A DNA stretch of 35,258 nt from Sphaerisporangium cinnabarinum (lineage in GTDB: Bacteria > Actinomycetota > Actinomycetes > Actinomycetales > Cellulomonadaceae). A program made the position numbers and the translations under genes. The notes under the pieces are model-generated. The model was not told the origin of the DNA. It saw only the letters and a list, made by a program, of their open reading frames with translations, and ran no database searches. Shown in pieces: positions 23,222 to 30,800 of this stretch. Location: contig QAPD01000038.1 in the NCBI GenBank assembly GCA_003052455.1, forward strand, positions 1 to 35,258. The letters are read 5' to 3'. How positions within the stretch are numbered: position 1 is the stretch's first letter; the number at the start of each line of letters is the position of its first letter.

Positions 23222-23283
23222 GGTGCACCGCTCGACCTCGGGGTACCAGGGCTCTACCTCGCGGTACCGGGGCTCTACCTCGC
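23222..23283 (-). repeat. 21-bp direct repeats upstream of the lipoprotein gene
   Basis: Two near-identical 21-bp units start at 23242 and 23263 (GGTACC-R-GGGCTCTACCTCGC), and a third diverged unit at 23222 (GGTGCACCGCTCGACCTCG). They lie 66-127 bp upstream of the lipoprotein ATG on its strand and just after the map stop. A period of two DNA turns places all copies on one face, as in operator arrays. Confidence 0.75.
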
Positions 23284-23291
23284 GGGGGCGG

Positions 23292-24083
23292 TCAGTCGCG
23301 GGGCTCGCGGGCGGTGAGCACGACGGGGCCGTCCTCGGTGATCGCGATGGTGTGCTCGCTGTGCGCGCCGCGCGACCCGTCGGCGGAGCGGAGGGTCCAG
23401 CCGTCGGGGTCGGTGTAGATCTCGTCGGTGGTCTCGAGGAACCAGGGCTCGATCGCGATGACGAGGCCCGGCTTGAGCGGGAACCCGCGCTTGCGACGGC
23501 CGTCGTTGGGGACGTGGGGCTCGCCGTGCATGGTGCGGCCCACGCCGTGCCCGCCGAAGTCGGTGTTCACCGAGTAGCCCGCGGCGTGCGCGACGTCGGC
23601 GATGGCGGCCGAGATGTCGCCGACCTTCTTGCCCGGCTGCGCGGCGGCGATGCCCGCCTCGAGCGCGCGCTCGGTCGTCTGGATGAGCCGGGCGTCCGCC
23701 TCGCCGAGCGCGCCCGCGCGCGGCGTGCCGACGACGAACGACAGCGCCGAGTCCGAGACCCACCCGTCGACGGACGCGGCGAAGTCGATGCTCAGCAGGT
23801 CGCCGTCGCGCAGCGCGTAGTCGTGGGGGAGGCCGTGCAGCACGGCGTCGTTCACGGACGTGCAGATCACCTTGCCGAACGGGCTGGCGCCGAACGACGG
23901 GTGGTAGTCGATGTAGCAGGACTCGGCCCCGCGGTCGCGGATCATCCGGTGCGCGATCTCGTCGAGCTCGAGCAGGTTCGTCCCGACCTTCGTGGCGGCC
24001 CGCACCGTGGTGAGGACGTCGGCGACGAACCGTCCGGCGGGCCGCATCTGCTCGATCTCCCGCGGGGTCCTCAGCTCGATCAT
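23292..24083 (-). CDS. map: type I methionyl aminopeptidase
   Basis: This 263-residue enzyme removes the initiator methionine from nascent proteins at the ribosome. The pita-bread fold and all five metal ligands are visible: Asp in LSIDFAASVDGW, Asp in WVSDSALSF, His in GGHGVGRTMH, Glu in AIEPWF and Glu in SEHTIAI. The substrate-side His is in YHPSFGASPFG, and the NDAVLHGLP segment is typical. It starts at the ATG at 24083 with GGAAGGA 6 nt upstream; the longer frame to 24218 is not supported. It stands alone here, not with secY/adk, so it is probably a second map copy of the genome (inference). Confidence 0.96.
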   Translation of the reverse strand: MIELRTPREIEQMRPAGRFVADVLTTVRAATKVGTNLLELDEIAHRMIRDRGAESCYIDYHPSFGASPFGKVICTSVNDAVLHGLPHDYALRDGDLLSIDFAASVDGWVSDSALSFVVGTPRAGALGEADARLIQTTERALEAGIAAAQPGKKVGDISAAIADVAHAAGYSVNTDFGGHGVGRTMHGEPHVPNDGRRKRGFPLKPGLVIAIEPWFLETTDEIYTDPDGWTLRSADGSRGAHSEHTIAITEDGPVVLTAREPRD

Positions 24084-24192
24084 CGTGGTCCTTCCGGTTC
24101 GCAGGTCGTGGTGCCCGACGACGGCACGGCGGGCTCGTGCATGCCGAGCGGTGCCGAGGGTGGGCCCGACCACGATATCGGTCCCGGCGGGA

Positions 24193-24204
24193 GCAAGCGC
24201 TTGC
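24193..24204. promoter_or_regulatory. LacI-type operator in the map-lacI intergenic region
   Basis: GCAAGCGCTTGC is a perfect 12-bp palindrome with the central CG typical of LacI/GalR operators. It lies about 70-80 bp before the LacI start and would allow autoregulation. Confidence 0.75.
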
Positions 24205-24272
24205 ATCGATCTGCTCACGATGCGGCACGGCGCCTCGCCAGGGTCCGTCCCGGCGTGGCAGCATCACCCGTC

Positions 24273-25283
24273 GTGGCAGGTATCGACGACGTCGCCCAGG
24301 CCGCCGGGGTGTCCACGGCGACCGTCTCGCGCGCCCTGCGCGGCCTGCCGAACGTCTCCGAGGCGACGCGCCTGCGGGTGCTCGCGGAGGCGGCGCGGCT
24401 CGGGTACGTGCCCACGCCGTCGGCGTCGTCCCTGGCCACGGGGCGGACCCGCACGATCGGCGTGCTGACCCCGTGGGTGAACCGGTGGTTCTTCGCCAAC
24501 GTCATCGAGGGTGCCGAGCGCGCCCTGCGCGACCTGGGCTACGACGTGCTGCTCTACACGTTCGACGTCCGCCGCACGTCGTCGCGCCGGCGGGTCGACC
24601 CGAGCGTGCTGCGCCACCGCGTGGACGGGACGCTCGTCGTCGGTCTGCCGCTGGACGACGACGAGGTGCGCTCGCTCGTCGGGCTCGCGCGGCCGCTGGC
24701 GTTCGTGGGGTCGGGGCCGGCGGAGCAGGTGACGGTCCGGCTCGACGACGTCGCGACGGGGCGGGCGGCGACGCGCCACCTGCTCGACCTCGGGCACCGG
24801 GTGATCGGGCACGTGACCGGGGTCCCGGACCTGGTGTCGTCGTGGTCCCCGCCCGTGGAGCGGGCGCGGGGGTACGTGCGCGCGCTCGAGGAGGCGGGCG
24901 TCGTCGTGCAGCCGGACCTCGAGGTGAACGGCGACTTCGACGTCGCGGGCGGGCGCGAGTCCACCGCGGAGCTGCTGCGCCGTCGTCCCGACGTCACCGC
25001 GGTGTTCGCGGCGTCGGACGAGATGGCGATGGGGGCGATCCTCGCGGCGCGCGACCTGGGCCTGCGCGTGCCGGAGGACCTGTCCGTCGTGGGCGTGGAC
25101 GGGCACGACCTCGGCGAGCTGGTCGGTCTGACCACGATCGCGCAGGACGCCTACCAGCAGGGCTTCGACGCGGCGCTCCTGCTCCTCGACATGATCAACG
25201 GTGCCCCCGTCCCCGAGAGCCTGACGTACCCGACGGAGCTCGTCCGGCGCGGTTCGACGGCGCCGCTCGCCCCGAGCGCGTAG
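24273..25283 (+). CDS. LacI family transcriptional regulator
   Basis: This 336-residue regulator has an N-terminal LacI helix-turn-helix (GIDDVAQAAGVSTATVSRAL at 3-22, hinge helix around PTPSASSLATGRT) and a periplasmic-binding-protein-like sugar domain starting TIGVLTPWVNRWFF. Ligand-domain marks are VTGVPDLVSSW, AVFAASDEMAMGAI and DLSVVGVDGHDLGEL. It precedes the alpha-glucoside-type ABC genes on the same strand. LacI palindromes occur before both, so it very likely represses the importer until a sugar binds. GTG at 24273 gives the usual short N-terminus; an in-frame GTG at 24255 is an alternative. Neither has a strong Shine-Dalgarno sequence. Confidence 0.93.
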   Translation: MAGIDDVAQAAGVSTATVSRALRGLPNVSEATRLRVLAEAARLGYVPTPSASSLATGRTRTIGVLTPWVNRWFFANVIEGAERALRDLGYDVLLYTFDVRRTSSRRRVDPSVLRHRVDGTLVVGLPLDDDEVRSLVGLARPLAFVGSGPAEQVTVRLDDVATGRAATRHLLDLGHRVIGHVTGVPDLVSSWSPPVERARGYVRALEEAGVVVQPDLEVNGDFDVAGGRESTAELLRRRPDVTAVFAASDEMAMGAILAARDLGLRVPEDLSVVGVDGHDLGELVGLTTIAQDAYQQGFDAALLLLDMINGAPVPESLTYPTELVRRGSTAPLAPSA

Positions 25284-25290
25284 GCCGGTC

Positions 25291-25372
25291 CGCTCTCTCG
25301 TCCCGCCGCGCGTGCCCCCGCGGGCCAACACGGTGTGGGAGCGCGACCAGCCGCGCGGGGCCCGAGAGAGCG
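25291..25372 (+). terminator. long-armed hairpin after the LacI gene
   Basis: CGCTCTCTCG (25291-25300) and CGAGAGAGCG (25363-25372) pair perfectly across 62 nt, and the GC-rich inner flanks (CCGCGCG-like) can extend the stem. It begins 8 bp after the stop. It may be a terminator, or a structure in the leader of the next transcript. Confidence 0.4.
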
Positions 25373-25436
25373 CGCACCCGGCCCGCGTGACGGAATCGTT
25401 ACCCAAACTCGCCTCTGCTGTGCTTGCACCCGCGGC

Positions 25437-25452
25437 ATGCAACCGCTTGCAT
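25437..25452. promoter_or_regulatory. LacI-type operator before the ABC importer
   Basis: ATGCAA-CCGC-TTGCAT is an imperfect palindrome sharing TGCAA-N4-TTGCA with the site near the LacI gene. It lies about 105 bp before the binding-protein start. A further half-site TGCTTGCA begins at 25421. Confidence 0.7.
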
Positions 25453-25556
25453 GGTGGGAGGGCGAGAGCGCACCCGCGCTCGCGACGTCGCGATGCGCCC
25501 GGTCCTCACCGGACCGGGGTGACGGCGTCCGGACCCACGACGAGGTGGAGGCTGAG

Positions 25557-26960
25557 ATGACCAGGACCACGAGGACCAGCGCGGCGCGTCGCCGCACGCT
25601 GGCGGTCGCCGCCGGCGGCGCGAGCCTCGCGCTCGTGCTCGGGGCGTGCAGCAGCGGGGGCGGCGGCGGGGGCGACGAGTCGCCCAGCGCGGAGGTGGAC
25701 TGCGCCGACTTCGAGCAGTACGGCGACCTGTCCGGCAAGACCGTCTCGGTCTACTCGACGATCGTCGACACCGAGGCCGAGCAGCAGCAGGCGTCGTACG
25801 AGCCGTTCGAGGAGTGCACCGGCGCGACGATCGACTACGAGGGCTCCAAGGAGTTCGAGGCGCAGCTCCCCGTCCGCATCCAGTCCGGCAGCGCACCCGA
25901 CATCGCGTACCTGCCGCAGCCCGGCCTCCTGCGCCGCATCGTCGCGGACTTCCCCGACGCGATCCAGCCGGTCGGCGACCAGGCCGCGGCCAACGTCGAC
26001 CAGTACTACACCGAGTCCTGGAAGGAGTACGGCACCGTCGACGGCACGCTCTACGCGACGCCCCTCGGCGCGAACGTGAAGTCGTTCGTCTGGTACTCGC
26101 CGTCCATGTTCGAGGAGGCGGGCTACGAGGTCCCGACGACGTGGGACGAGCTCATGGAGCTCTCCGACCAGATCGTCGCCGACAACCCCGAGGGCGACGT
26201 GAAGCCCTGGTGCGCCGGCATCGCGTCCGGCGAGGCGACCGGATGGCCGGCCACCGACTGGATGGAGGACGTCGTCCTGCGCACGGCGGGCCCCGAGGTC
26301 TACGACCAGTGGGTCAACCACGAGATCCCGTTCAACGACCCGCAGATCGCGACGGCCCTCGCCACGGTCGGCGACGTGCTGAAGAACGAGGACTACGTCA
26401 ACGGCGGCCTGGGCGACGTGAGCAGCATCGCGACGACCGAGTTCACCGAGGGCGGGTACCCGATCATCGACGGCCTCTGCTACATGCACCGCCAGGCCAC
26501 GTTCTACCAGGCGAACTGGACGACCCTCGACCCCGACCTCGAGGTGGCCGAGGACGGCGACGTGTGGGCGTTCTACCTGCCGGGCGAGTCGGCCGACGAC
26601 AAGCCGCTGCTCGGTGGCGGCGAGTTCGTCGCGGCGTTCAACGACCGTCCCGAGGTCCAGGCCTTCCACGCGTACCTGTCGAGCCCCGAGTGGTCCAACG
26701 CCAAGGCGAGCGTGACCCCGCAGGGCTGGATCAGCGCGAACAACGGTCTCGACCCCGACCTGCTGCAGTCGCCGATGGACCAGCAGGCGTACGAGCTGCT
26801 CACGGACGAGAGCTACACGTTCCGCTTCGACGGCTCGGACATGATGCCCGCCGCCGTCGGCGCCGGCTCGTTCTGGTCCGAGATGACCGAGTGGATCGCG
26901 AGCGACAAGTCCGACCAGGCCGTGCTCGACGCCATCGAGGCGTCCTGGCCGACGTCCTGA
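25557..26960 (+). CDS. aglE: alpha-glucoside-type ABC transporter substrate-binding lipoprotein
   Basis: This 467-residue cluster-B binding protein captures an oligosaccharide outside the membrane for a CUT1 importer. The leader has ARRR followed by a hydrophobic stretch and lipobox LGAC with Cys31, then a Gly/Ser linker. The mature part shows TVSVYSTIVDTEAEQQQASYEPFEE, FEAQLPVRIQSGSAPDIAYLPQPG, GANVKSFVWYSP and VPTTWDEL, which fit AglE-like alpha-glucoside binding proteins (motifs given discontinuously). ATG is 6 nt after GGAGG. The LacI operator upstream and AglF/AglG-like permeases downstream define the operon. The exact sugar is inference. Confidence 0.88.
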   Translation: MTRTTRTSAARRRTLAVAAGGASLALVLGACSSGGGGGGDESPSAEVDCADFEQYGDLSGKTVSVYSTIVDTEAEQQQASYEPFEECTGATIDYEGSKEFEAQLPVRIQSGSAPDIAYLPQPGLLRRIVADFPDAIQPVGDQAAANVDQYYTESWKEYGTVDGTLYATPLGANVKSFVWYSPSMFEEAGYEVPTTWDELMELSDQIVADNPEGDVKPWCAGIASGEATGWPATDWMEDVVLRTAGPEVYDQWVNHEIPFNDPQIATALATVGDVLKNEDYVNGGLGDVSSIATTEFTEGGYPIIDGLCYMHRQATFYQANWTTLDPDLEVAEDGDVWAFYLPGESADDKPLLGGGEFVAAFNDRPEVQAFHAYLSSPEWSNAKASVTPQGWISANNGLDPDLLQSPMDQQAYELLTDESYTFRFDGSDMMPAAVGAGSFWSEMTEWIASDKSDQAVLDAIEASWPTS

Positions 26961-27039
26961 CCCGCGAGCGGCCCGGGGGCTGACGGCGCGGCGCGAGCCA
27001 CGTCGTCGGGCCCCGGGCCCCGCGCGTCGACCCGGGGGC

Positions 27040-27068
27040 GGGTCGCCCGGGCAGGACCCGGGCGGCCC
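27040..27068 (+). terminator. intercistronic hairpin between binding protein and permease
   Basis: A 12-bp stem with one G-U pair (GGGTCGCCCGGG with CCCGGGCGGCCC) closes a 5-nt loop in the 178-bp gap. Such structures in ABC operons partly terminate or stabilise mRNA so that the binding protein is made in excess over the permeases. Confidence 0.65.
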
Positions 27069-27138
27069 GCCCTCGGCGACCGTCCCTCGTCGTCCACCTC
27101 GTCGTCCCGGCCGTCGCCGGCCACCTCAGGAGCCTCAC

Positions 27139-28122
27139 ATGGACTGGTTGCTCGAACCCTCCGGGACGGGGGGCAAGCTCGCGGTGATGGTCGTCGCGAT
27201 CCTGCTCTTCGTCGTCGTCATGGGTCTGATCCTCTTCCTCGTCGACCGGCCGAAGCGCGTGCCCGGCTGGGTCGTCGCGATCGCGTTCGCCGGGCCCGCG
27301 GTCGTCATGCTCGCGTTCGGCCTGCTGTACCCGGGGCTGCGCACCATCCGCGACTCGTTCTACAACCGCACGGGCTCCGCGTTCGTCGGGTTCGACAACT
27401 ACGTCACCGCGTTCACGCGGGACGAGTTCCAGATCGTCCTGCGCAACACCGCGATCTGGGTCATCGTCGTCCCGCTCGTCTCGACGTTCCTCGGGCTGGT
27501 GTACGCGGTCGTCGTCGACCGGTCCCGCTTCGAGAAGCTCGCCAAGACCCTGATCTTCCTGCCCATGGCGATCTCCATGGTCGGCGCGGGCATCATCTGG
27601 AAGTTCATGTACGAGTACAAGCCGGCCAGCCAGCCGCAGATCGGCCTGTTCAACCAGGTCCTGGTGTGGCTCGGGCTGGAGCCGCAGCAGTTCCTGCTCA
27701 GCGCGCCGGCGAACACGTTCTTCCTCATCCTCGTGATGATCTGGATCCAGGCCGGGTTCGCGATGACGATCCTCGCCGCCGCGATCCGCGCCATCCCGGA
27801 CGACATCGTCGAGGCGGCCCGGCTCGACGGCGTCGGCGGCATGCGGATGTTCCGCTACATCACGGTGCCGAGCATCCGCCCGGCCCTCGTGGTCGTCCTC
27901 ACGACGATCGCCATCGGCACGCTCAAGGTCTTCGACATCGTCCGCACGATGACGGGCGGCCGGTTCGAGACGTCGGTCGTGGCGAACGAGTTCTACACGC
28001 AGGCGCTGCGCCAGGGCGAGCAGGGCCTGGGCGCCGCGCTCGCCGTCATCCTCTTCGTGCTCGTCATCCCGATCATCGTGTACAACGTGCGGCAGCTGAA
28101 GCAGGCGGAGGAGATCCGATGA
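27139..28122 (+). CDS. aglF: CUT1 sugar ABC permease (AglF-like)
   Basis: This 327-residue inner-membrane permease is one half of the translocation pore. It has an extra N-terminal helix (about 14-36) before VPGWVVAIAFAGPAVVMLAFGLLYPG, then the usual MalF-type core. The EAA loop that docks the ATPase is EAARLDGVGGMRMFRYITVP, and VGFDNYVTAF precedes the second core helix. ATG follows CAGGAG by 7 nt. Its TGA overlaps the ATG of the second permease (ATGA). No ATPase gene is nearby, so a shared MsiK-type ATPase elsewhere is expected. Confidence 0.93.
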   Translation: MDWLLEPSGTGGKLAVMVVAILLFVVVMGLILFLVDRPKRVPGWVVAIAFAGPAVVMLAFGLLYPGLRTIRDSFYNRTGSAFVGFDNYVTAFTRDEFQIVLRNTAIWVIVVPLVSTFLGLVYAVVVDRSRFEKLAKTLIFLPMAISMVGAGIIWKFMYEYKPASQPQIGLFNQVLVWLGLEPQQFLLSAPANTFFLILVMIWIQAGFAMTILAAAIRAIPDDIVEAARLDGVGGMRMFRYITVPSIRPALVVVLTTIAIGTLKVFDIVRTMTGGRFETSVVANEFYTQALRQGEQGLGAALAVILFVLVIPIIVYNVRQLKQAEEIR

Positions 28123-29069
28123 GCACCCCACTGTCCGCCTCCGTGCCCGACGCCCCGCTCGTCGACGAGACCGTCGAGGAGGGCAGCGGCCAGGGCATCG
28201 TCGCCGGCCTCGACGCCCGCGCCGACAAGGTGCGCCGCAAGGTCTCCTCGCGGCCCGCGTCGATCATCGCGATCGTGCTCGCCGTCCTGTGGACGATCCC
28301 GACGTTCGGGCTCCTCGTCACGTCGTTCCGGCCGCCGCGCGAGATCCGCCGGTCGGGGTGGTGGGAGGCGTTCGCGAACCCGGAGTTCACGGTCGACAAC
28401 TACACCGACGCGCTGTTCGGCGGCTCGACGAGCTTCGCGACGTACTTCGTCAACTCCCTCGTCATCACGCTGCCCGCGGTGATCATCCCGATCACGCTCG
28501 CGTCGCTCGCCGCGTACGCGTTCGCGTGGGTGAACTTCAAGGGCCGCAACCTGCTGTTCGTCGCGGTCTTCGCGCTCCAGATCGTGCCCATCCAGGTCAC
28601 GCTCGTCCCGCTGCTCACGCAGTACGTGGACTGGGGCATCGACGGCTCGTTCTGGCCCGTGTGGCTGTCGCACTCGATCTTCGCGCTGCCGCTCGCGATC
28701 TTCCTGCTGCACAACTTCATGAAGGACATCCCGCGCGAGCTCGTCGAGGCCGCCCGGGTGGACGGCGCGGGGCACGTGAAGATCTTCTTCCAGGTCCTCA
28801 TGCCGCTCCTCGTCCCCGCCATCGCGGCGTTCGGCATCTTCCAGTTCCTCTGGGTGTGGAACGACCTGCTCGTCGCGCTGACGTTCGCGTCCGGCCAGGA
28901 CACCGCACCCATCACGGTGCGGCTCGCCGAGCTGTCCGGCTCGCGCGGCGCGAGCTGGCACCTGCTCCCGGCGGGCGCCTTCATCTCGATGGTCGTGCCC
29001 GTGGTCGTGTTCCTCGCGCTCCAGCGGTACTTCGTGCGCGGCCTGCTCGCCGGCTCGGTCAAGGGCTGA
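28119..29069 (+). CDS. aglG: CUT1 sugar ABC permease (AglG-like)
   Basis: This 316-residue partner permease (MalG type) has a ~45-residue hydrophilic N-terminal extension rich in Asp/Glu, then six membrane helices. Marks are TSFRPPREIRRSGWWEAF, typical of AglG, the EAA loop EAARVDGAGHVKIFFQVLMP, and WNDLLVALTF before the last helices. The C-terminus FVRGLLAGSVKG is family-typical. It is translationally coupled to aglF by ATGA overlap. A tandem of GC-rich hairpins follows, and no alpha-glucosidase is linked, unlike many agl operons. Confidence 0.93.
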   Translation: MSTPLSASVPDAPLVDETVEEGSGQGIVAGLDARADKVRRKVSSRPASIIAIVLAVLWTIPTFGLLVTSFRPPREIRRSGWWEAFANPEFTVDNYTDALFGGSTSFATYFVNSLVITLPAVIIPITLASLAAYAFAWVNFKGRNLLFVAVFALQIVPIQVTLVPLLTQYVDWGIDGSFWPVWLSHSIFALPLAIFLLHNFMKDIPRELVEAARVDGAGHVKIFFQVLMPLLVPAIAAFGIFQFLWVWNDLLVALTFASGQDTAPITVRLAELSGSRGASWHLLPAGAFISMVVPVVVFLALQRYFVRGLLAGSVKG

Positions 29070-29093
29070 CGCCGGCCGCACCGAGCCTGTGGC

Positions 29094-29148
29094 GGCGGCC
29101 CGTCCCGCACGGCGGGCGGGCCGCCGTCGCACGTCCGGCGTGCGACGG
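29094..29148 (+). terminator. tandem hairpins ending the ABC operon
   Basis: Two stems lie in the gap: GGCGGCCCG with CGGGCCGCC (29094-29125) and CCGTCGCAC with GTGCGACGG (29124-29148, 7-nt loop). They overlap by two bases, so they are partly alternative. They end 19 bp before the next -10 box. Confidence 0.7.
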
Positions 29149-29167
29149 CGCAGTGCGTGCGCGGTCG

Positions 29168-29173
29168 TAGAGT
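29168..29173 (+). promoter_or_regulatory. -10 box of a leaderless promoter (EamA gene)
   Basis: TAGAGT is followed by 6 nt and then the GTG at 29180. No Shine-Dalgarno sequence is visible. Confidence 0.55.
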
Positions 29174-29179
29174 CGGTCG

Positions 29180-30100
29180 GTGCCCACCCGAACCGCCGCC
29201 CTCGACCGCGTCCCGGCACCGGCGCTGTTCGTCGTCTCGGGCCTCACGCAGTACCTGGGCGCGGCGATCGCCGTCGGGCTGTTCGCCGTCGCCGGGGCGG
29301 TCGAGGTGGGGTGGCTGCGCATCGCGGCGTCCGCGCTGCTCCTGCTCGCCTGGCGCCGCCCGTGGCAGCGACGGTGGACGCGGCACGACCTCGCGTGGGC
29401 CGGGGTCTTCGGGGTCGCGCTCGCGGCGATGAACCTCGCCTTCTACGTCGCGATCGACCACCTCCCGCTCGGGACCGCCGTCGCGATCGAGTTCCTCGGC
29501 CCGGTCGCCGTGGCCGCGGTCACGGGCAGCGGATGGCGCGAGCGCGGCGCCATCGCCGTCGCCGCGGCCGGGGTCGTGCTCCTCGCCGGCGTGACGGTCG
29601 GCTCCGACCTCCCGCACGACGACGCCGTGGTCGGCCTCGCGGCGATCGGCGTGGCCGCGGCGTGCTGGGCCGCGTACATCGTGCTCGGCCGCCGGGTCGC
29701 CGTCGGCGGCTCGGGGGTCACGTCGCTCGCGGTCGGGATGACCGTGGGCGCGCTCGCGTTCGCGCCGTTCCTCGCGCCGGACGCCGTCCCGGTGCTCGGC
29801 GACTGGCGGCACGCCGTGGCCGTCGCGGGGATCGCGCTGTTCTCGTCCGTCGTGCCCTACGCGCTCGAGCAGGTGATCCTGCGCCGCGTCAGCGCGGCGA
29901 CGTTCTCGGTGCTCCTCGCGCTGCTCCCGGCGACGGCGGCCGTGGTGGGCGCCGTCGTGCTGCGACAGGTCCCGAGCCCCCTGGAGCTGGTCGGCCTCGT
30001 GCTCGTCTCCGGGGCGATCGCCATGACCGCCGCGCGCCCGGGGACGCGCAGGCGCGGGGAGCCGGACGACGTCGCGCCGACCGACCCCCCGCCCGCCTGA
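29180..30100 (+). CDS. EamA family transporter (RhtA-like)
   Basis: This 306-residue membrane protein of the drug/metabolite transporter superfamily has ten predicted helices in two EamA repeats (about 15-140 and 155-285). GVALAAMNLAFYVAIDHLPLGTAVAIEFLGPVAVA and SSVVPYALEQVILRRVSAATFSVLLALLP (quoted as landmarks, discontinuous motifs) match RhtA-type exporters of threonine/homoserine and related amino acids. The substrate here is inference. The tail after residue 288 is charged and cytosolic. GTG start follows the leaderless -10 box. It converges on the proteasome-activator gene with 13 bp between the stops. Confidence 0.9.
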   Translation: MPTRTAALDRVPAPALFVVSGLTQYLGAAIAVGLFAVAGAVEVGWLRIAASALLLLAWRRPWQRRWTRHDLAWAGVFGVALAAMNLAFYVAIDHLPLGTAVAIEFLGPVAVAAVTGSGWRERGAIAVAAAGVVLLAGVTVGSDLPHDDAVVGLAAIGVAAACWAAYIVLGRRVAVGGSGVTSLAVGMTVGALAFAPFLAPDAVPVLGDWRHAVAVAGIALFSSVVPYALEQVILRRVSAATFSVLLALLPATAAVVGAVVLRQVPSPLELVGLVLVSGAIAMTAARPGTRRRGEPDDVAPTDPPPA

Positions 30101-30113
30101 GCGGGCCGGGACC

Positions 30114-30746
30114 TCAGAGGTACTGGCCGGGCGAGGGACGGCCGTCGTGCTCGTCCGGACGCGGCTGCTGCCCCGGCATCCCGCCGGGCGCGCCCGGTCC
30201 CATGGGCGGCAGCGAGCCGGGCGGCAGGGCGCGGCGCATCTGCGAGAGCTGCGCCTGCGCGGCCATCTGCTGCGCGACGAGCGCCGTCTGGATGCCGTGG
30301 AACAGCCCTTCGAGCCAGCCCACGAGCTGCGCCTGCGCGACGCGCAGCTCCGCGTCGGTCGGGACGCTGTCGTCCGAGAACGGCAGCGTGATGCGGTGCA
30401 GCTCCTCGACGAGGTCCGGCGAGAGGCCCTCCTCGAGCTCCGTGAGGGACCGCTCGTGGATCTCCGCGAGCCGCGAGCGCGCCGCCTCGTCGAGCGGGGC
30501 GTCGCGCACCTCGTCGAGGAGCTTCTTGATCATGCCGCCGATGCGCATGACCTTCGCCGGCTCCTCGATGACGGTCGCCGGGTTGCGGTCGGGGTCGGTC
30601 GAGTCGTCGCTCTCGACGACGCTCACCCCCGTGCCGTCGGGCATGACCACGGTGGAACGGCCGGGCTCGTCGTCGCCCTGCGCGGTCGCCGCGGGGTCGG
30701 GAGCGGTGGGCTCGTCGGGACGGGGGTCGCGCGGTTCGTCAGCCAT
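30114..30746 (-). CDS. bpa: bacterial proteasome activator (Bpa/PafE family)
   Basis: This 210-residue protein matches the actinobacterial Bpa/PafE family (PF10759), ATP-independent ring activators that open the 20S proteasome gate for unfolded proteins. The first ~55 residues are acidic and disordered. The helical core spans about 60-170 (VMRIGGMIKKLLDEVRDAPLDE, ERSLTELEEGLSPDLVEELHRI, AQAQLVGWLEGLFHGIQTALVAQQMAA), followed by a Pro/Gly-rich linker. The last four residues are GQYL, the motif that docks into the proteasome alpha-ring. All key elements are intact. ATG at 30746 has AAGACT 6 nt upstream, so the mRNA may be leaderless. Confidence 0.95.
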   Translation of the reverse strand: MADEPRDPRPDEPTAPDPAATAQGDDEPGRSTVVMPDGTGVSVVESDDSTDPDRNPATVIEEPAKVMRIGGMIKKLLDEVRDAPLDEAARSRLAEIHERSLTELEEGLSPDLVEELHRITLPFSDDSVPTDAELRVAQAQLVGWLEGLFHGIQTALVAQQMAAQAQLSQMRRALPPGSLPPMGPGAPGGMPGQQPRPDEHDGRPSPGQYL

Positions 30747-30752
30747 GGGTCC

Positions 30753-30758
30753 AGTCTT
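30753..30758 (-). promoter_or_regulatory. possible -10 box of a leaderless promoter (bpa)
   Basis: AAGACT on the minus strand lies 6 nt before the ATG at 30746. It is a weaker match (A for T at the first position). Confidence 0.35.
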
Positions 30759-30800
30759 GCGCGTGCCACCCCCGCGCGCACCGACGGGCGCGACCCGCCG

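Noticed and set aside
23222-23283. CRISPR array or coding heptad repeat
   Set aside because: The 21-bp units are contiguous with no spacers. Frames across them (STSRYRG-like) have no start site or coding context.
24084-24218. N-terminal extension of map to 24218
   Set aside because: The extension is not family-like and would run across the LacI operator. The ATG at 24083 has an ideal Shine-Dalgarno sequence and gives the normal length.
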